Shown piece by piece: positions 27,788 through 35,756 of a stretch of 64,000 nt of DNA. The position numbers were made by a program, and so were the translations under genes. A model generated the notes under the pieces. It was not told the origin of the DNA. It was given only the letters and a program-made list of their open reading frames with translations, and did not search any database. The DNA comes from Gammaproteobacteria bacterium (GTDB taxonomy: Bacteria; Pseudomonadota; Gammaproteobacteria; Pseudomonadales; Pseudohongiellaceae): positions 124,001 through 188,000 of the forward strand of contig PALV01000013.1 of the NCBI GenBank assembly GCA_002706685.1, read 5' to 3'. The first letter of the stretch is position 1. Each line of letters starts with the position of its first letter.

Positions 27788-30298
27788 TCATACCACGGCC
27801 TGGCGATGCTCCCCGTCAGGATGCTGTTCGTCGCCAAGCGCGTTAAATGTGATAAGCAGCTGCGGCAGCAGTGTCAGCGCACCAATCAATGCAACCACCA
27901 TGGCGACACTGGTCAGCAGACCGAATACCATCGTTGGTATGAAGTTTGAAAGCACCAGAATCGAGAAGCCGGCCACGATCGTCAGCGATGTGAAGTACAT
28001 GGCACGGGCAATACTGTTATGACAGTAGTGCATGGTCTCGCGGTAGTTGCCGATGCGATGGAATTCGCGACGGAAACGATGCATGTAGTGGATTGTATTG
28101 TCGACACCAATACCAATCGAGATAGCTGCAATGGTGATGGTCATGATATCCAGCGGTATTCCCAGCCATCCCATGATGCCGAGCACCAGCGCCGCTGCAA
28201 TCGCATTCGGAATGATGCACAACACAGCAATTTTCAGCGAACGGAACAGCACCAGGAACATCAGCATGATGGCACCCAGGACCACACCCAGTGTCAGGAT
28301 CTGCGACTGATACAGGCTTTGCAGCACATTGTTGTAAAGCACCAGCATGCCGGTGACGCGCACCTCATCGGCCTCCAGGCCAAATTCTTCCTGCATGCCC
28401 TGCTGGACTTCCCTGATCAACTGGTCCCTGTTCAATTCTGGGTCGGATTCAATCACCCGGACATTAAAGCGCGCCTCATTGTGCTCAACGGACACAAATG
28501 GCGTCAGCACCGTGGAGCGCAGGTTCTCCGGCAGCATGGTGTACAAAAGCGCCCACAGAAAGCTATCTACCGGCTCTCCGCCATTCAGCTGCTCTGCCAG
28601 TTGCACAACAGCCCCAAATGAAAGCACTTTGCCGGTTCGCGGATGCTCGTCGAGGTATTCGTGCATACGTCTGATTTCATTCATTTTATCGGCAGTAAAC
28701 CAGTACGCATTGTTGTCCTGATCAGACCCGCCGTCGTCGAAACCATCGTCAAAACCGTCATCAAACCCATCATCGAAGCTGTCCTGCACCTCAGGCAACT
28801 GGACCAGCACATCAAAAGACAGCGTTCCACCCAGCTTGTCATCAAACAGCTTCATGCCCTGGTAGATTTCGGTTTCTTCATCAAAGTAATCAATAAAGCT
28901 GTTTTCCACCTGCAGCCTCGAGATGCCCACTGCACTGACAACAAATACCAGTCCGTATACCCATAGCAGGGCTTTGCCGTGACGCTCAGTCAGTGTCGCC
29001 AGTGCGCCTGTTACATTCAGTTTGCGCATGGGTCTGTCAGCCAGCTTTTCTTTGGGTAGCAGGCTCATCAAGGCCGGGAACAGCAGGAACACTACGATCA
29101 GCGCTGTCAGCACGCCCATGACCATGATCCAGCCAAAGGAAATGATGGGCGTGATACCACTGACTACAAGCGAACCAAACGCCACGATAGTGGTCAGCGC
29201 CGTGTACAGACAGGGTCTGAACATGACCAGCACCGCGTGGCGCAGAAGCCGATCGTGAGGACTGTAATGCCGCGATGCCCTTAGCTCGCGGTAGCGCACT
29301 ATCAGATGCACTGTCAGCGAGATGGTGATGATCAGCAGCAGTGACATGAAATTGGATGAAACGACTGTCACCCGCCAGTCCATGACACCGAGGATACCGA
29401 CCACGATGAGCCCGGCTATGGCACAGCAGGCCAGCGGCAGAAACACCCAGCGCAAACGCCGAAAGATCAGCCCCAACGCAATCACTATAAAGGCAAAAAC
29501 GCCAAGGCTGAATGTCGCCAGATCATTCTGGACAAAGGTGACCAGGTCGTCGGCGATCATCGGCGCTCCGCCCAGGTAAAGCTGGACCTCATCCTGATAG
29601 CCATTGAGGATTTCGCGTATCTGCGCGATATCCTGATGACGCAATTCGGCTGTCTCAACGCTATAGGCATCAAACTCTGCACTGACTTGCGCCAGCTCTT
29701 CGCGTTCCTGCGCACTTAGGCCTTCCGCGGCCTCCTTGTTAAGCAGCTCGGTACGGCGATTTATCAGTTCAATGTAGCGCTCATCCTGCTGGAACGTCGC
29801 AAGCATGGCTCCCGTCTGACCATCAGGGCTGATAATCGCATTGTTAAATACGGGATTGTTCAGCAGCTCCTGACGTGCCGCCTCGCGATCGATGTCATCA
29901 TCGGTCACGGTGGCATAATCCTCGGATATCCCGGTCAGCGGGGTATCCCCAAAAATTGGCACGTTAAGAAGGCTGTCGACAGAGACAATGCGCTCCATGG
30001 CCAGCAGTTCATCACGGATCGACGCCATGATGGCCAGCGATTCGTCGCTAAGCAGGTCCATTTCCCGTGGCGTGAATGCGATCGTGACCGAGTCGCGCAC
30101 TCCATAACGCTGATTGATGGTTCGTGAGTACTCGAGGTCCTCATCATCCTCCATCATCAAGGAATCCGCCGAAACATCCAGCCGAAAGTACTGGGCATAC
30201 CAGGCGAACCCGCCGGTTATCACCAACAATAGCGCGATAACAAGCCAGGGTTTGTCGAATACCAGACGGGAATAGAATCGCGATACAGCAGAACGCAT
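27788..30298 (-). CDS. RND-superfamily exporter (MMPL type)
   Basis: An inner-membrane protein of about 836 residues with the duplicated RND plan: one N-terminal membrane helix (PWLVIALLLVITGGFAWY), a large periplasmic loop, five helices, then the same again (KALLWVYGLVFVVSAVGI onward). Such MMPL/HpnN-like proteins move lipids or hydrophobic compounds without obligate partner genes. The second periplasmic loop contains four tandem FDDG units followed by an acidic Asn/Asp stretch. I start at ATG 30298 (AAGGAAG about 9-12 bases upstream); the longer frame to 30409 lacks support. Function is otherwise unknown. Confidence 0.85.
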   Translation of the reverse strand: MRSAVSRFYSRLVFDKPWLVIALLLVITGGFAWYAQYFRLDVSADSLMMEDDEDLEYSRTINQRYGVRDSVTIAFTPREMDLLSDESLAIMASIRDELLAMERIVSVDSLLNVPIFGDTPLTGISEDYATVTDDDIDREAARQELLNNPVFNNAIISPDGQTGAMLATFQQDERYIELINRRTELLNKEAAEGLSAQEREELAQVSAEFDAYSVETAELRHQDIAQIREILNGYQDEVQLYLGGAPMIADDLVTFVQNDLATFSLGVFAFIVIALGLIFRRLRWVFLPLACCAIAGLIVVGILGVMDWRVTVVSSNFMSLLLIITISLTVHLIVRYRELRASRHYSPHDRLLRHAVLVMFRPCLYTALTTIVAFGSLVVSGITPIISFGWIMVMGVLTALIVVFLLFPALMSLLPKEKLADRPMRKLNVTGALATLTERHGKALLWVYGLVFVVSAVGISRLQVENSFIDYFDEETEIYQGMKLFDDKLGGTLSFDVLVQLPEVQDSFDDGFDDGFDDGFDDGGSDQDNNAYWFTADKMNEIRRMHEYLDEHPRTGKVLSFGAVVQLAEQLNGGEPVDSFLWALLYTMLPENLRSTVLTPFVSVEHNEARFNVRVIESDPELNRDQLIREVQQGMQEEFGLEADEVRVTGMLVLYNNVLQSLYQSQILTLGVVLGAIMLMFLVLFRSLKIAVLCIIPNAIAAALVLGIMGWLGIPLDIMTITIAAISIGIGVDNTIHYMHRFRREFHRIGNYRETMHYCHNSIARAMYFTSLTIVAGFSILVLSNFIPTMVFGLLTSVAMVVALIGALTLLPQLLITFNALGDEQHPDGEHRQAVV
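28731..28778 (-). repeat. Four 12-bp tandem repeats encoding FDDG
   Basis: Four consecutive diverged 12-mers of the form CCRTCRTCRAAN, read on the minus strand as FDDG four times in the second periplasmic loop of the exporter. The wobble differences show they are not a very recent expansion, but the unit is prone to gain or loss without shifting frame. Confidence 0.9.
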
Positions 30299-30502
30299 AC
30301 AGGTCAACTTCCTTGAAAGGCCATTAGTCTGAACAGTGGCAGCACTATACCCTGTTACGGGCACTTCGTACCAACTGGATTGGAGCACAGCATCGGTGAC
30401 GGCCAGCACTGGTGCCGCCCCCAGCCCTCTGCTATCTTCGTCGAACGCTCGATCTGTTGCACTACTTACTGAAATATCTCACAAATCGTCACAATTAGAG
30501 CC

Positions 30503-30516
30503 TTGATGCAGGTCAA
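30503..30516 (+). promoter_or_regulatory. FNR/Anr-type binding box
   Basis: TTGATGCAGGTCAA: the TTGAT-N4-GTCAA form, one base from the TTGAT-N4-ATCAA consensus and common for Anr-type regulators. It lies 135 bp before the redoxin start. A class II position would put initiation near 30551, but no good -10 is evident there. Confidence 0.6.
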
Positions 30517-30562
30517 GATTGTTGGTCTATTAGGGTGTGTAAGTCGTACAACAGCTATCAAA

Positions 30563-30612
30563 ATACCGCTGCTTGGGAGTACCATGAAATTAATTCATGA
30601 GAAGAGCGGTAT
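30563..30612 (+). promoter_or_regulatory. Structured leader upstream of the redoxin gene
   Basis: ATACCGCT (30563-30570) pairs with AGCGGTAT (30605-30612), and inside it CATGAA (30583-30588) pairs with TTCATG (30594-30599) over a 5-base loop. The nested pairing sits 38 bp before the redoxin start codon and could form in its mRNA. Confidence 0.5.
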
Positions 30613-30619
30613 AAAGTGA
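30584..30619 (+). CDS. Possible 11-residue leader peptide
   Basis: ATG at 30584 with GGGAG four bases upstream opens a short frame (MKLIHEKSGIK) that stops at TGA 30617-30619. The frame runs across the hairpin in the redoxin leader, so a translating ribosome would melt it. No codon bias or run of one amino acid marks it as a classical attenuator peptide, and it could be chance. Confidence 0.3.
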   Translation: MKLIHEKSGIK

Positions 30620-30650
30620 GGCTGACAATGTCATTAAAGGAGTTTAAACC

Positions 30651-31256
30651 ATGCGCAAGCTGATAACGGCAGTAATGATGTTGGCGATGCTGGGGGGCTG
30701 GTCGTCACTTAGCATGGCCCAGGAAGATGGCTACCTGAAAACCATCAAGGAATTTGAGCTGCAGGACCATATGGGTCAGATGCACACGCTGGATGAATAC
30801 GCAGACAAGGAATATGTTGTCATGTATGTGCACGGCTCCGGCTGTCCAATCGCCCGCCTGTCAGTACCCAAGTACCAGGAAATTCGTCAGGAATACATGG
30901 ACAAGAACATTGAATTCCTCATGCTGAACGCATTTGTGCAGGATGACATTCCGCGCATCGCTAAAGAAGCTGAAGAGTTCAATATCACATTCCCGATCCT
31001 GAAGGATGCTGACCAGTCTGTGGCACGTTCGCTGGGTGTGGAACGTACTGCAGAAGTATTCATCATCGACCCTCGCACACGTGAAGTGCACTATCGGGGC
31101 CCGATCGATGACTCGCTGGGCTACGAGACACAGCGCGTGACCACCGAGAACCATTATTTGCGTGATGCTCTGGATACCATCATGGCCGGCGGATCCGTCA
31201 ACATGAACGACATCCCGGACGCCAAAGGCTGTCTGGTTGGTTACTTCCTTAGCTGA
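30651..31256 (+). CDS. Periplasmic redoxin (AhpC/TSA-like, single active-site Cys)
   Basis: A 201-residue thioredoxin-fold protein with a cleavable signal (LGGWSSLSMAQ|EDG). The active-site segment is YVHGSGCPIARLSVP, with one Cys at the usual peroxidatic/TlpA position; a second Cys lies near the C-terminus (KGCLVGY). FPILKDADQSVARSLGV and VFIIDPRTREVHYRGP are typical of the family and resemble the Cys-less redoxin part of the 23464-25431 fusion, so the two are related. AAAGGAG precedes the ATG. Probable role: thiol-based peroxide reduction or electron transfer in the periplasm. Confidence 0.83.
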   Translation: MRKLITAVMMLAMLGGWSSLSMAQEDGYLKTIKEFELQDHMGQMHTLDEYADKEYVVMYVHGSGCPIARLSVPKYQEIRQEYMDKNIEFLMLNAFVQDDIPRIAKEAEEFNITFPILKDADQSVARSLGVERTAEVFIIDPRTREVHYRGPIDDSLGYETQRVTTENHYLRDALDTIMAGGSVNMNDIPDAKGCLVGYFLS

Positions 31257-31329
31257 TATCGCTGGGCTGGCCCACTGTGGTCAGCAGCGAAGGCCGTGAC
31301 CGAATGAATTTCACGGCGGCACAAAAAAA

Positions 31330-31353
31330 GCCCGTTGTTATATGACAACGGGC
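31330..31353. terminator. Bidirectional rho-independent terminator
   Basis: GCCCGTTGT pairs with ACAACGGGC around TATATG. A run of seven A precedes it and six T follow, so it can end transcripts from both the redoxin gene and fpr, which converge here. Confidence 0.93.
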
Positions 31354-31417
31354 TTTTTTATTGGGCTTTCAGCAGATGGTACGTGCAGTCATGACCACAG
31401 AGTCATGCGGCTCGCCG

Positions 31418-32188
31418 TCACTCCACGAAAGCGCGCTCAATTACATAATCTGCCTGAATGCCATGGCGAGACTCTTTAAACCCGGCAGCTTCCAGGATGC
31501 GGACCATATCCTTGAGCATGGACGGGCTGCCACACAGCATAAAGCGATCATGCTCCGGGTCAGGCTGGGGCTGGCCAATTTTTTCGGCCAGTGCGCCATT
31601 CTCCAGAATATCAGTTACACGCCCCTGGTTTTCAAACGGATCACGCGTCACGGTCGGATAATAGACCAGCTTCTCGCGAACGATATCTCCGAAGAACTCA
31701 TTGTTGGGCAGCTCATTGGTGATGTAGTCACGATACGCCAGGTCGATGACACGACGAACACCGTGCACCAGCACAACACGCTCAAATCGCTCATAAACTT
31801 CAGGGTCGCGAATGATGCTCATGAAAGGCGCCAGGCCAGTGCCGGTGCCAACCAGATACAGGTTACGGCCAGGCAGCAGGTGATCGGCAACCAGCGTGCC
31901 GGTCGGCTTGCTGCTGATCAGCAGCTCGTCGCCCACCTTGATGTTCTGCAGGCGTGAGGTCAGCGGACCATCCGGAACCTTGATGCTGAAGAACTCCAGC
32001 TCTTCATCGTAGTTTGCGCTGGCGATACTGTATGCGCGCATCAGGGGTCGTCCATCGACTTCCATGCCAACCATGACAAAATGGCCATTCTCGAAACGCA
32101 GGCCCTTGTCACGTGTGGTGGTAAAACTAAACAGGGACTCGTTCCAGTGATGAACACTGGTAACACTCTGTTTTGATATTGCCGCCAT
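31418..32188 (-). CDS. fpr: Ferredoxin/flavodoxin-NADP+ reductase
   Basis: FAD enzyme that exchanges electrons between NADPH and ferredoxin or flavodoxin, supporting Fe-S repair and oxidative-stress defence. FAD site RAYSIASANYDE, NADP-binding VGTGTGLAPFMSII and FMLCGSPSMLKDM, and C-terminus ERAFVE, as in the bacterial FPR class (256 aa). It is divergent from a LysR regulator across 147 bp, the same layout as fpr-finR in Pseudomonas, where the regulator activates fpr under superoxide stress. Confidence 0.94.
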   Translation of the reverse strand: MAAISKQSVTSVHHWNESLFSFTTTRDKGLRFENGHFVMVGMEVDGRPLMRAYSIASANYDEELEFFSIKVPDGPLTSRLQNIKVGDELLISSKPTGTLVADHLLPGRNLYLVGTGTGLAPFMSIIRDPEVYERFERVVLVHGVRRVIDLAYRDYITNELPNNEFFGDIVREKLVYYPTVTRDPFENQGRVTDILENGALAEKIGQPQPDPEHDRFMLCGSPSMLKDMVRILEAAGFKESRHGIQADYVIERAFVE

Positions 32189-32270
32189 AACTTCACTTCC
32201 TCGTCGTTCATACAGGATGGATTAGATGGCGCCATGGTAAGGTCGACATCAATATAAATAAAATGATTTA

Positions 32271-32295
32271 ATAAAATATCCTTTATCGATTTTAT
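32271..32295. promoter_or_regulatory. Inverted repeat in the fpr/LysR divergent promoter
   Basis: ATAAAAT-N11-ATTTTAT, a perfect 7-bp inverted repeat with LysR-like T-N11-A spacing, in the AT-rich middle of the gap and 41 bp before the regulator start. A likely operator for the regulator. Confidence 0.5.
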
Positions 32296-32335
32296 AGATA
32301 TAAGGTTCACGACGCGGATAAGACGGAGATCTGCC

Positions 32336-33250
32336 ATGCATTACACCATCAGACAGCTCGAAGTGTTTCTCGCCATTGCCTGGCATGAGAATGTCTCCCA
32401 GGCCGCCGACGCCCTGTCAATGTCGCAGTCCGCGGCCAGCGCCTCACTGAAAGAGCTGGAGCAGCGATTCGACATACAACTGTTTGACCGTATCGGCAAA
32501 CGACTGCAGCTAAACGATTTCGGCAAAAGTCTCAGACCGCGCGCTGAAGCCCTGCTCGCCCAGGCCGCCGAATTCGAAAATCTGCTGGCCGAGCGTGGCG
32601 AAATAGGCCATATCCAGGTAGGTGCAACACTGACAATTGGTAATTATCTGGCCGTCCCCATCATGGCGGAGTACATGAATCGCTACCCGGGCTCGCGCGT
32701 TGATCTGACTGTAGAAAATACGCGTGCGATCACCCAGCGCGTATTGAATTTCGAACTTGATGTCGGCCTGGTCGAGGGTGAGCAACAGGACGACAATCTG
32801 GACGTCATCCCCTGGTATCAGGATGAACTGGCCCTGTTTTGCGCGCCAGACCATCCGCTTGCCGGACGGCCGACGCTGGATGATGATGACCTGCGGACCG
32901 CCGACTGGATTATCCGTGAAGCAGGCTCCGGTACGCGACAGGGCTTTGAACACGCGATGTACGGCCTGATGCCACGCATCAATGTGAGACTGGAACTGCA
33001 GCATACCGAGGCAATCAAACGTGCTGTCGAGGCTGGCCTGGGTATTGGCTGTCTGTCACGTATTACGCTGCAGGAAGCGTTCCGGCGTGGCAGCCTGCTC
33101 CCGCTGTATGCGCCCCATCGCGACTGGGTGCGCCAGTTCTACTTTATTATTCACAAGCAGAAGTATCGAACGGCAGGTATTCGCAACTGGCTGGCTCTGT
33201 GCCAGGAGGATGGTGCCGGGAACTTCAGCCACTATGGTCCTGATCAATAG
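32336..33250 (+). CDS. LysR-family regulator, FinR-like by position
   Basis: A 304-residue LysR protein with an N-terminal helix-turn-helix (HENVSQAADALSMSQSAASASLKELE) and a complete effector domain. It has no OxyR-like Cys pair. The sequence resembles the YeiE/CysB-like side of the family. Its divergence from fpr suggests the FinR role of regulating fpr; that is inference from synteny. Downstream it converges with the inositol-monophosphatase gene. Confidence 0.85.
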   Translation: MHYTIRQLEVFLAIAWHENVSQAADALSMSQSAASASLKELEQRFDIQLFDRIGKRLQLNDFGKSLRPRAEALLAQAAEFENLLAERGEIGHIQVGATLTIGNYLAVPIMAEYMNRYPGSRVDLTVENTRAITQRVLNFELDVGLVEGEQQDDNLDVIPWYQDELALFCAPDHPLAGRPTLDDDDLRTADWIIREAGSGTRQGFEHAMYGLMPRINVRLELQHTEAIKRAVEAGLGIGCLSRITLQEAFRRGSLLPLYAPHRDWVRQFYFIIHKQKYRTAGIRNWLALCQEDGAGNFSHYGPDQ

Positions 33251-33278
33251 GACGGACGCCAGCAGTTTAAGAAGGCTA

Positions 33279-34106
33279 TCAGCCAATTTCAGCGAGCAGC
33301 TCGCGGGCTTTTTCGAACAGTACCGGATTCGCCACCAGGATGTTTTTATTGTGCAGCACAGGGCTCACCCCCTCTGGTACTGGCAGAAAATGTCCGTATT
33401 GGGCACCAGCCTCGCGGGCAATCAGCTGAGCTGCCGCGAAATCCCAGACACTGAGGTTTTCGTAATAGATATCGAGCCGTCCCATGGCTACCCAGCAGAT
33501 ATCCAGAGCCGCCGATCCAATCCGACGCAGATCCGCGCAGTGCTGCAGCATGACGTCCAGGCGTTGCACCAGTCGCTGCATGTCTTCTTTGATGTAGGGA
33601 AAACCCGTTGCAAACAGTGCCCGGCGCAAATCCTGCTTCTCGCCAACCTTTATGCCTGTGTCGTTGATGAAGGCACCCTGGCCTTCTATGGCGTGAAACA
33701 TTTCATCGCTGAAAGGGTTGTAGACGACCGCACTAATCACCCTTCCCTCTGACAACCACGCGATAGAAACGGCAGAATGGCCATGATCATGGGCATAGTT
33801 CACGGTGCCGTCGATCGGATCAATAATCCACAGAGGCGAGGTGATACTGCTGAGCTGATTAATATCCGGCGCCGACTCCTCAGCCAGTATCTGATGGTCA
33901 GGATATCTGTCACGTATGGCATCACAGATCAGCCGATCCACTTTGATGTCAGCCTCAGTCACCATTTCCTGGCCGGCATGCTTATAGGATTTCTCCGGAC
34001 CACCCTGTGCCTGAAGCTCCGCCAGCATCATTGCGCCTGCCTGTCGGGCAATGGCCTGGCTGAATGCCATCAGTTGCTTGATATCAATACTGGTCTGTTC
34101 CTTCAT
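33279..34106 (-). CDS. Inositol monophosphatase family enzyme
   Basis: Mg-dependent, Li-sensitive phosphatase family (SuhB, CysQ, HisN types), 275 residues. Metal sites: AEESAPD, WIIDPIDGTVNYAH and WDFAAAQLIAREAGA, all complete. It is not SuhB by context, and could be a histidinol-phosphate, inositol or PAP phosphatase. Its ATG overlaps the stop of the TIGR02466 gene by 4 bp, so the two are co-translated. Confidence 0.85.
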   Translation of the reverse strand: MKEQTSIDIKQLMAFSQAIARQAGAMMLAELQAQGGPEKSYKHAGQEMVTEADIKVDRLICDAIRDRYPDHQILAEESAPDINQLSSITSPLWIIDPIDGTVNYAHDHGHSAVSIAWLSEGRVISAVVYNPFSDEMFHAIEGQGAFINDTGIKVGEKQDLRRALFATGFPYIKEDMQRLVQRLDVMLQHCADLRRIGSAALDICWVAMGRLDIYYENLSVWDFAAAQLIAREAGAQYGHFLPVPEGVSPVLHNKNILVANPVLFEKARELLAEIG

Positions 34107-34723
34107 GACACCTCTATGTTCAAAGCATTGGAGAACTCATCCCGTCCCAGCTTGCCGGAGAAGAATGTGTTGAACGACAGGCTGACGCGCTGAATATCCT
34201 CCTGCACTGGAGGCACACCATGTCGAATGTGTGATGGAAACAGCAGCAAATCACCCGGCTCGGCCTGAATAAAGTAGTGCTTTGCGTTGTAATAGGTTTC
34301 CTGCTCGCGCATCAATTCAAACCACAGCTGATCCTCATTGCGATAGAAATTGATACCGTCACGCTGAGCCAGATAGATATAGAGAACACCGCTTACGACA
34401 CTGTTGGGATGGGTGTGGATGTGGTGCGACTGATCCTTGCCCGACAGGGTCAGCCAGGACTGGGTGATTTTCAGGCGGACGTCATTGGAAGTCTTGAATA
34501 CGGTATCCATATACGCAGCAAGCTGTGTCTCGATCATGGCCTTGATCTGCTGCATCGGTAGTGCGTTCAGAACATGTTTGTCCTGAGAAGAGAAATTGGA
34601 GATGGCCGCCACTGGCTGCTGCAGCGCTTCCCGAAAAAATGCCTGTTCGCTTTCACTGAATGACCGCCCCAGTTGTGCCCGACAAACCGGTACGGCAAAC
34701 AGGTTCATCATCTGCTGATCCAT
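34103..34723 (-). CDS. TIGR02466 family, putative 2-oxoglutarate/Fe(II) oxygenase
   Basis: A 206-residue protein with a double-stranded beta-helix pattern: SHHIHTHPNSVVSGVLYI provides candidate Fe ligands and LLLFPSHIRHGVPP the distal His with the Arg that would hold 2-oxoglutarate; RVSLSFNTFF closes the fold. Family members are uncharacterised. Coupled to the phosphatase downstream. Confidence 0.8.
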   Translation of the reverse strand: MDQQMMNLFAVPVCRAQLGRSFSESEQAFFREALQQPVAAISNFSSQDKHVLNALPMQQIKAMIETQLAAYMDTVFKTSNDVRLKITQSWLTLSGKDQSHHIHTHPNSVVSGVLYIYLAQRDGINFYRNEDQLWFELMREQETYYNAKHYFIQAEPGDLLLFPSHIRHGVPPVQEDIQRVSLSFNTFFSGKLGRDEFSNALNIEVS

Positions 34724-34792
34724 GGGAGCCTCATCCTGCCTGCAATCGCCTGGATTGGCACTTTTGCAGGCGCGGGCAAGTCTGTCAACTGA

Positions 34793-35554
34793 TCAGGAGA
34801 GTTTGTTGTTATAAAGCCCAACCGTTGTGGAGCGCTCACCTGCGTAGTGGAGGTGGGTTTCCTCTTCGTCAACTGCGTTGCACTCCAGCGTTTGCAGGCT
34901 TGAATGGCCATCCGTGACAACTGACACAACGCGCCGGGTCAACCAGCCCGAGTCATAGTCGTGCGACGCCTGCACGGGCAGCATCAGTAATGTTTCTGCC
35001 TTGTCGGATACCACCTTGGCCAGCGACACCTCCGGCGTGCCGTTATCGGCAAGCTCCCAGGTCAGCGTTGCAGTTGCTGCCAGGAAGACGTAGCCAACTG
35101 TCATGGCGGTGGCGTGCATTACACGCACGGCTGCCTGAGCCCAGCCTGGCATGCGCAGCGCTGGCCAGGAACGTGATGTTGGCGCCGAATTTGTTGCTGT
35201 CGCAGCCGCAGCCTTTCCGATGTCACATTCGTGCTCCTGCGGCTGCGCGATCAGACGATAACCACGCTTGGGCACAGTCACGATGTAACGTCGCTCTCTG
35301 CTGGTATCTCCCAGCAAGGTTCGCAGCTCCGACACGGCGCGTGTCAGCACTTCCTCATTGATCACTACGCGCGGCCATACTTGCGACAGTAACTGCTCCC
35401 GGCTGGCAAACTGGCCGGGTGCGGCAATCAGTGCCAGCAATAAATCCATCAGCTTGGGCTCAACATGAACATGATGCCCGTTTTTGACAAATACTCCTGC
35501 CTCCGGAATTATCTGCCACTCCCCCAGTCGAAATCCTTCCCGATCATTCTTCAT
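34793..35554 (-). CDS. CadC/ToxR-like membrane transcription regulator
   Basis: N-terminal OmpR-type winged helix (about 1-105: LMDLLLALIAAPGQFASREQLLSQVWP, VLTRAVSELRTLLGD, YIVTVPKRGYRL), a linker, one membrane helix near 150-170 (TAMTVGYVFLAATATLTWEL) and a short periplasmic C-terminus of about 80 residues. Such regulators sense signals across the inner membrane and bind DNA directly without phosphorylation. It is divergent from the DUF4329 gene and probably controls it. Confidence 0.85.
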   Translation of the reverse strand: MKNDREGFRLGEWQIIPEAGVFVKNGHHVHVEPKLMDLLLALIAAPGQFASREQLLSQVWPRVVINEEVLTRAVSELRTLLGDTSRERRYIVTVPKRGYRLIAQPQEHECDIGKAAAATATNSAPTSRSWPALRMPGWAQAAVRVMHATAMTVGYVFLAATATLTWELADNGTPEVSLAKVVSDKAETLLMLPVQASHDYDSGWLTRRVVSVVTDGHSSLQTLECNAVDEEETHLHYAGERSTTVGLYNNKLS

Positions 35555-35590
35555 TATTAGCTCTCCGGCACTTGTTTGACAGTTACATTG

Positions 35591-35685
35591 ACGTACGAGT
35601 GCACTGAAAGGTTTAAATACGCCTGAATTTTCTTCGGGTCAACGTACGAACGTAATCCGAAGGTTTTCCGAAGCATTCTTCCGGA
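35591..35685. repeat. Paired repeats in the CadC-like/DUF4329 divergent region
   Basis: ACGTACGA occurs at 35591-35598 and 35642-35649, exactly 51 bp apart and on the same helix face. Next come TCCGAAG at 35656-35662 and 35667-35673 (11-bp period) and inverted CTTCCGGA at 35678-35685. The arrangement suggests regulator sites in the 202-bp gap. Confidence 0.55.
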
Positions 35686-35756
35686 TACCCAAAGGCTCTG
35701 CGAAGTAATGACTGAGATCCTGACCTCACTGATCAATCAGCCACGAGGTACTAGGT

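Larger units (their letters stand above)
30299..30650. other. 352-bp intergenic region between divergent exporter and redoxin genes
   Basis: The left 180 bp (exporter side) shows nothing I can name. The right half holds, in order, an FNR/Anr-type box at 30503, a long-range hairpin 30563-30612, an 11-codon leader frame inside it and the AAAGGAG ribosome site of the redoxin gene at about 30637. Each is listed separately. Confidence 0.8.

Noticed and set aside
31361..31957. 198-codon frame on the plus strand opposite fpr
   Set aside because: Fully antisense to fpr, which has intact FAD and NADP motifs; the protein matches nothing I know.
35576..35619. Promoter for the DUF4329 gene using TTGACA at 35576 or TTGACG at 35588
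   Set aside because: The -35 hexamers are good, but no -10 lies at an acceptable distance from either.
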